Shown: in pieces, positions 6,222 to 7,272 of the stretch | Layout: every line of letters starts with the position of its first letter | Numbering within the stretch: position 1 is the stretch's first letter | Assembly: GCA_903854365.1 (NCBI GenBank) | Contig: CAINWE010000302.1 | Span: 1 to 7,272, forward strand | Source: Oligoflexia bacterium | Lineage (GTDB): Bacteria; Bdellovibrionota; UBA1018 | Length of the DNA stretch: 7,272 nt | Direction of reading: 5' to 3' | Translations under genes and position numbers: made by a program | The notes under the pieces: model-generated | What the model was told of the DNA's origin: nothing | Databases searched by the model: none | What the model saw: the letters and a program-made list of their open reading frames with translations, nothing else

Positions 6222-6857
6222 ATGATTGCTGAATTAAAGCAGGTCGAACCAGGCGTAATACCGCCTACTGATTCAGTCTCCTCAGTTGAGTCCGCAGATG
6301 AAATTGATCAGGTGATTCAGGATGTCAGGCAAATTCAAGGACAAATGCAAGAGCTGACAATGGAAAAGGTGGCTGCCAGTGGGACACCTGAAAAGCCTAG
6401 TCTTTCTGTCGTTCCAGCGCAACCCTTGGTTCCGGCCGCAGAAGGTCCAGTGGTGGCTCAGGAACTCAGTCAAGAGAGTCCTCTTGCTGAAGAACTGCCA
6501 GTCGATGAAGTTCCAATGGATGATGTTTCTGTGGATGACGTCCCAGTCGAGGAAAAAATGGCCCAAATGAATGATGCAGAGGATCTAGTGTCGGACGAAC
6601 CCGCAAGTCCTGGTTTGAGTGAAATGCAAAAGACCCCGCCTCAATCCGAGTCGTCTTCCTGGTCACGGTCGGGTGGGGGGTATGCTGGCAAAAATTCGGG
6701 CAATGGTGTACTTTCTATGTCGATTCAAGGTAGTATGTCTGTCCAACTGAATTTTGGACATAGAGGAGAATCGATGACTCTCGAGTTTAGCGACGAAACA
6801 GTGACCCTTCAGCTTTCCAGTGGCTTGGAATTAAAGATTCCTCGTTCGAATTCTTAG
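6222..6857 (+). CDS. Acidic low-complexity protein with a small C-terminal beta domain
   Basis: 211 residues from ATG at 6222. That start is preferred over the TTG six bases upstream because AGGGGAG (6207-6213) is 8 nt from the ATG and only 2 nt from the TTG. Residues 1-50 are likely helical (DEIDQVIQDVRQIQGQMQEL). Residues about 55-145 are disordered in appearance: Pro-, Glu-, Asp- and Ser-rich, with four acidic pentapeptide repeats at 92-111. A Ser/Gly linker follows (about 145-162). The last 48 residues alternate hydrophobic and polar in short strands (VLSMSIQGSMSVQLNF, ESMTLEFSDETVTLQL, GLELKIP), suggesting a compact beta domain. There is no signal peptide or membrane helix. The stop is 14 bp before the start of rsmD on the same strand, so the two are probably co-transcribed. 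No family recognised; the architecture suits a binding or scaffolding role, which is inference. Confidence 0.8.
   Translation: MIAELKQVEPGVIPPTDSVSSVESADEIDQVIQDVRQIQGQMQELTMEKVAASGTPEKPSLSVVPAQPLVPAAEGPVVAQELSQESPLAEELPVDEVPMDDVSVDDVPVEEKMAQMNDAEDLVSDEPASPGLSEMQKTPPQSESSSWSRSGGGYAGKNSGNGVLSMSIQGSMSVQLNFGHRGESMTLEFSDETVTLQLSSGLELKIPRSNS
6495..6554 (+). repeat. Four degenerate 15-bp tandem repeats encoding acidic pentapeptides
   Basis: In-frame 15-bp units encode LPVDE, VPMDD, VSVDD and VPVEE, that is a hydrophobic-P/S-V/M-acidic-acidic pattern. The DNA copies differ at several wobble positions, so the expansion is not recent. It lies in the disordered middle of the acidic protein. Confidence 0.75.
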
Positions 6858-6871
6858 TTTCCGCTGATATC

Positions 6872-7272
6872 GTGCTTAGAATTACTTCTGGGATTTATCG
6901 GGGAAGAATGCTGCAAACTCCGTCCGGGGATCAGACTCGTCCGACTCAAGCTAGGCTCCGACAAGCGCTACTGAACTCGATTCAATCAGAATTGCCAGGG
7001 GCGCGGGTGCTTGACCTTTTTGCGGGTTCCGGTGCGCTCGGTTTTGAATCCCTGTCGCGCGGTGCTGAGCAGGTGACCTTTGTAGAGTCTTCTCGGGTCG
7101 CGGCGGGTGTCATTAGTCAAAATGCTAAAGCGCTTCAGGTTCAAGCTCAAATCCTTCTTCAAACTCAATCGGTCGACGTTTTTTTAGAACGGAAAGATCG
7201 TCTTGGCTCATTCGATATTATTTTCGCCGATCCTCCTTATGAAATGGGTTGGGAGTTGAAACTCTTAGAGAC
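6872..7272 (+). CDS. rsmD: 16S rRNA (guanine(966)-N2)-methyltransferase RsmD, N-terminal part
   Basis: The reading frame runs off the window end after 133 codons; the full protein is usually about 180-200 residues. RsmD uses AdoMet to methylate N2 of G966 in 16S rRNA during 30S assembly. Seen here: the RsmD N-terminal signature RITSGIYRGRML..P.G.QTRPT..R.R.ALLNS (residues 3-36), motif I LDLFAGSGALGFESLSRGA (47-65), an acidic VE after the next strand (71-72) that would bind the AdoMet ribose, and the catalytic DPPY (120-123). GTG at 6872 is chosen because the conserved RI..G..RGR segment starts two codons later and no ATG, GTG or TTG lies between it and the previous stop. No clear Shine-Dalgarno is seen, so translation may be coupled to the acidic protein gene that ends 14 bp upstream. 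Confidence 0.95.
   Translation, partial: MLRITSGIYRGRMLQTPSGDQTRPTQARLRQALLNSIQSELPGARVLDLFAGSGALGFESLSRGAEQVTFVESSRVAAGVISQNAKALQVQAQILLQTQSVDVFLERKDRLGSFDIIFADPPYEMGWELKLLE

Noticed and set aside
6282..6666. Minus- and plus-strand frames inside the acidic protein gene
   Set aside because: They owe their openness to the repetitive acidic codons; the main frame has a good Shine-Dalgarno and sensible domain structure.
6986..7168. Minus-strand 60-codon frame
   Set aside because: It overlaps the clearly identified rsmD coding sequence.

Overview
The window looks like chromosomal DNA from a free-living or predatory Gram-negative bacterium with many sigma-54 systems, most like Bdellovibrionota or a related 'deltaproteobacterial' lineage. 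This rests on roughly 50% GC by eye, an NtrC-type sigma-54 activator, a ChaN-like protein, frequent GTG/TTG starts and large lineage-specific proteins without obvious family. The taxonomic call is inference. I see no insertion sequence, tRNA, rRNA, CRISPR array or phage gene.

Layout. (1) Positions 1-452, plus strand: the C-terminal part of a sigma-54-dependent (NtrC-family) regulator. (2) Positions 480-2897, minus strand, convergent with the first gene: a two-gene unit, made of an unrecognised 236-residue protein followed 18 bp later by a 562-residue protein whose N-terminal half is a ChaN-like (PF04187-type) domain. (3) Positions 2898-3248: a non-coding gap with a good sigma-54 (-24/-12) promoter match on the minus strand, an upstream inverted repeat, and about 215 bp dense in short perfect hairpins ending near a C9 (plus-strand G9) tract. 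It could be a sigma-54-driven small RNA or a long structured leader of the 236-aa/ChaN unit. (4) Positions 3249-5981, minus strand: a 910-residue soluble protein I cannot assign, with one stretch faintly like the second half of an N6-adenine methyltransferase fold. (5) Positions 5982-6221: the only divergent gap, with a palindrome and a chain of alternately pairing GGAGTT/AACTCC segments that runs into the ribosome-binding site of the next gene. (6) Positions 6222-6857, plus strand: an acidic, low-complexity protein with a small beta-type C-terminal domain. (7) Positions 6872 to the window end, plus strand: the first 133 codons of RsmD, the 16S rRNA guanine-N2 methyltransferase, probably co-transcribed with (6).

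How they work together. The clear assignments are the sigma-54 activator, the ChaN-like domain and RsmD. The points most worth testing are the sigma-54 promoter feeding a structured RNA region and the switch-like leader at 6106-6213. Whether the truncated activator controls the promoter at 3.2 kb cannot be decided from the sequence.
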